6,312 bases of DNA. Source: Deinococcus sp. Lineage in GTDB: Bacteria > Deinococcota > Deinococci > Deinococcales > Deinococcaceae. Location of the stretch: assembly GCA_018260275.1 (NCBI GenBank), contig JAGLBK010000155.1:1-6312 (forward strand), in the 5' to 3' direction. Of this stretch, positions 5,115 to 6,312 are shown one piece after another. The notes under the pieces were generated by a model. That model worked only from the letters and a program-made list of their open reading frames with translations, searched no databases and had not been told where the DNA came from. How positions within the stretch are numbered: the stretch's first letter is position 1; each line of letters starts with the position of its first letter. Both the position numbers and the translations under genes were made by a program.

Positions 5115-5161
5115 ACACGGGCAGGGGCCACATCCTGAAAACGTGGCCCCCCCGCCCGTGT
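5115..5161 (-). terminator. GC-rich terminator-like hairpin after the secreted-protein gene
   Basis: ACACGGGC (5115-5122) pairs with GCCCGTGT (5154-5161). After a small internal bulge, GGGGCCAC (5124-5131) pairs with GTGGCCCC (5143-5150) around an 11-base loop: 16 pairs in all. It begins 8 bases past the stop codon of the minus-strand gene. Read on that strand it is followed only by a broken T-tract (TTTGCTT), so it is a strong hairpin with a weak tail. It may also stop convergent transcription from the cis-prenyltransferase gene. Confidence 0.55.
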
Positions 5162-5169
5162 CATAGCAC

Positions 5170-6237
5170 TCAGCGCGGCTGCATGGTCATCTGCTGATTC
5201 ATGGTCATGTTCATGCTGATCTGCACGCCCTCGACGAGCATGGTCATCTTCATCTTCATGTCGCTGGACTGCTGCATGCTGCTGGGCAGGCCGTCGGCGC
5301 GGTACAGCGTGGTGCCGCCGGACTTCATGTCGGCCAGTTGCATCTTCATCTGCATGGGCGTTTTGCTGCCTGCCGCCGCCTTCAGGCTGACCTGCCAGGG
5401 ATCGTAGGCGCTGCGGGTGGCAAAGACATGGCGACCCTGCGCGTCGGTGCCTTTGTAGGTGGTCGTCACGGTGGCGGTCATGGGCGTGGCCTGCACCTGA
5501 CCGAACATCTGCTGGCCCTGTGGCCCGGCGACCGAGGTCAGCAGGCCGCTCAACATGCTCTGTGCGTCGACCTTGATGGTGCTGGTCCGGGGCCTGTCGA
5601 GCACCAGCGGGGCGCCGTAGCCGCTGTTGAAGTTACCGCCCTGTTGCTCGACGATCGAGTTGAGTTTGTCAGCGCTGAGCGACTTGAACATGGCGCTGAG
5701 CTGCGGGTTGTCGGATTCCACCTTCAGGTCGGCCAGCTTCCCTTCAGGCGAGAGCACCTGGGTCATTTTCAGGCTGATGGTCTGCGGCCCCGCGCGGCTG
5801 GCTCCGGGGGTCGCGGGCAGGTTCTGGCTGGTGGTGGTGACCAGGGTGGTGTTTCCGGCGGCGTCGCGGTCCGTGACCTTCACGAAGGTCTTGCCGCTGA
5901 AGGTCATAGCCGGAAGGCTACTGGCCTTGTTCAGCCCAGTGGTCATGCTGCGGCGAATCTCGTTCAGCTTGGCTTTGCTGATTTTGGAACCGGGGGCCGC
6001 CGCAACCTGCACGTCCGAAATGGACATGCGGGTGGTGGTCGTGCTGGTCAGTTCCAGCGTGGACCCCACCGGAGCGCTGAGTCTAAAGGTCGCGGGCGCC
6101 GTCTGGTCTGCTCCGGTCTGAACGGGCGCGGCAACGGGAGCCACGCTCGGCACCTGACCGGGGGGAACAGCCGGAATCGTCTGGGCCGCCGCGCAGGGCG
6201 CCGCAAGCAAAAGGGCCGTCATCAGCAATTTATTCAT
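5170..6237 (-). CDS. Secreted protein of unknown function with methionine-rich C-terminus
   Basis: A 355-residue protein I cannot name. It starts with a signal peptide: MNK, a hydrophobic core LLMTALLLAAP, then CAAA with likely signal peptidase I cleavage after Ala18. Cys15 is preceded by Pro, so it is not a lipobox. Residues 20-50 are a Pro/Ala/Val-rich spacer. The rest is rich in Thr, Ser, Gln and Met with alternating hydrophobic residues, as in extended beta-strand envelope proteins: LELTSTTTTRMSI (61-73), TLVTTTSQN (131-139), ATVTTTYKGTDAQGRHVF (255-272). The last 61 residues hold 14 methionines in M-x-M patterns (DMKMKMTM, SMNMTM, MTM). The pattern may fit the DUF6263-type secreted families, which is unverified. 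I chose the ATG at 6235-6237 because the signal peptide follows directly; the reading frame stays open to the right edge, but those extra 25 residues would precede the signal peptide. A GAGG lies only 2 bases before this ATG, unusually close, and a GGAGG lies 26 bases before it. Confidence 0.85.
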   Translation of the reverse strand: MNKLLMTALLLAAPCAAAQTIPAVPPGQVPSVAPVAAPVQTGADQTAPATFRLSAPVGSTLELTSTTTTRMSISDVQVAAAPGSKISKAKLNEIRRSMTTGLNKASSLPAMTFSGKTFVKVTDRDAAGNTTLVTTTSQNLPATPGASRAGPQTISLKMTQVLSPEGKLADLKVESDNPQLSAMFKSLSADKLNSIVEQQGGNFNSGYGAPLVLDRPRTSTIKVDAQSMLSGLLTSVAGPQGQQMFGQVQATPMTATVTTTYKGTDAQGRHVFATRSAYDPWQVSLKAAAGSKTPMQMKMQLADMKSGGTTLYRADGLPSSMQQSSDMKMKMTMLVEGVQISMNMTMNQQMTMQPR

Positions 6238-6283
6238 AACCTCGAGTGCTAGGGGATCAGAGACCTCCGAAGAAGAGAGCGAG

Positions 6284-6289
6284 ATTATG
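6284..6289 (-). promoter_or_regulatory. Possible -10 box for the secreted-protein gene
   Basis: On the minus strand CATAAT matches five of six bases of TATAAT, and the start of transcription would fall about 40 bases before the ATG. With a 17-base spacer the -35 would be the last six bases of the window, ATGTCT, a poor match, so support is weak and the edge prevents a fuller look. Confidence 0.25.
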
Positions 6290-6312
6290 GGCTGCAATCT
6301 TCCGGCAGACAT

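Noticed and set aside
6180..6237. Lipoprotein signal peptide at Cys15 of the secreted protein
   Set aside because: The residue before the Cys is Pro, which does not fit the Gly/Ala/Ser required in a lipobox; an Ala-Ala-Ala signal peptidase I site follows.

Overview
The window looks like chromosomal DNA from a Deinococcus or close relative. The evidence is high GC, several genes whose start codon lies 6 to 9 bases after a TAnnnT -10 box (leaderless or nearly leaderless transcription, common in Deinococcota), frequent GTG starts, and proteins of Deinococcus character. The genus is an inference from this pattern, not from a search. There is no sign of phage, IS or CRISPR; this is mostly a housekeeping or lineage-specific region.

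Left part (1-1318, all minus strand). The first 49 codons of a DUF418/YeiB-type membrane protein run off the left edge. Upstream of it are a consensus-like promoter and a hairpin/T-tract terminator, and the terminator lies downstream of the promoter. Next comes a two-gene operon: an NTF2-like (ketosteroid isomerase-related) protein, then a GNAT acetyltransferase whose GTG start overlaps the end of the first gene. The operon starts from a promoter that leaves almost no 5' leader.

Middle part (1319-2993, plus strand). A divergent intergenic region of about 300 bases holds a candidate promoter with a perfect GGAAATTTCC palindrome over its -35 box, followed by a strong Shine-Dalgarno. It leads to an unrecognised 415-residue protein with a compact N-terminal beta-rich domain, a disordered Pro/Ala/Arg linker and a C-terminal domain ending in a winged-helix-like segment. 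I infer a nucleic-acid-binding role. A long G-U-rich hairpin with a T-tract ends this unit.

Right part (2994-6312). mutY (A/G-specific adenine glycosylase, all key residues present) and a cis-prenyltransferase (uppS-like, but with motifs of the short-chain Rv1086 subgroup) follow on the plus strand, each with its own TAnnnT box close to the start codon. They converge on a minus-strand gene for a secreted protein of 355 residues with a methionine-rich C-terminus. The 200-base convergent gap holds two hairpin structures. One is a 65-base element closed by a 13-bp stem with a second stem inside, which no annotated feature explains; the other is a GC-rich terminator-like hairpin next to the stop codon of the secreted protein.

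No complete novel system is evident. The best candidates for new biology are the 415-residue putative DNA-binding protein, the structured element at 5035-5099, and the promoter-then-terminator arrangement ahead of the DUF418 gene.
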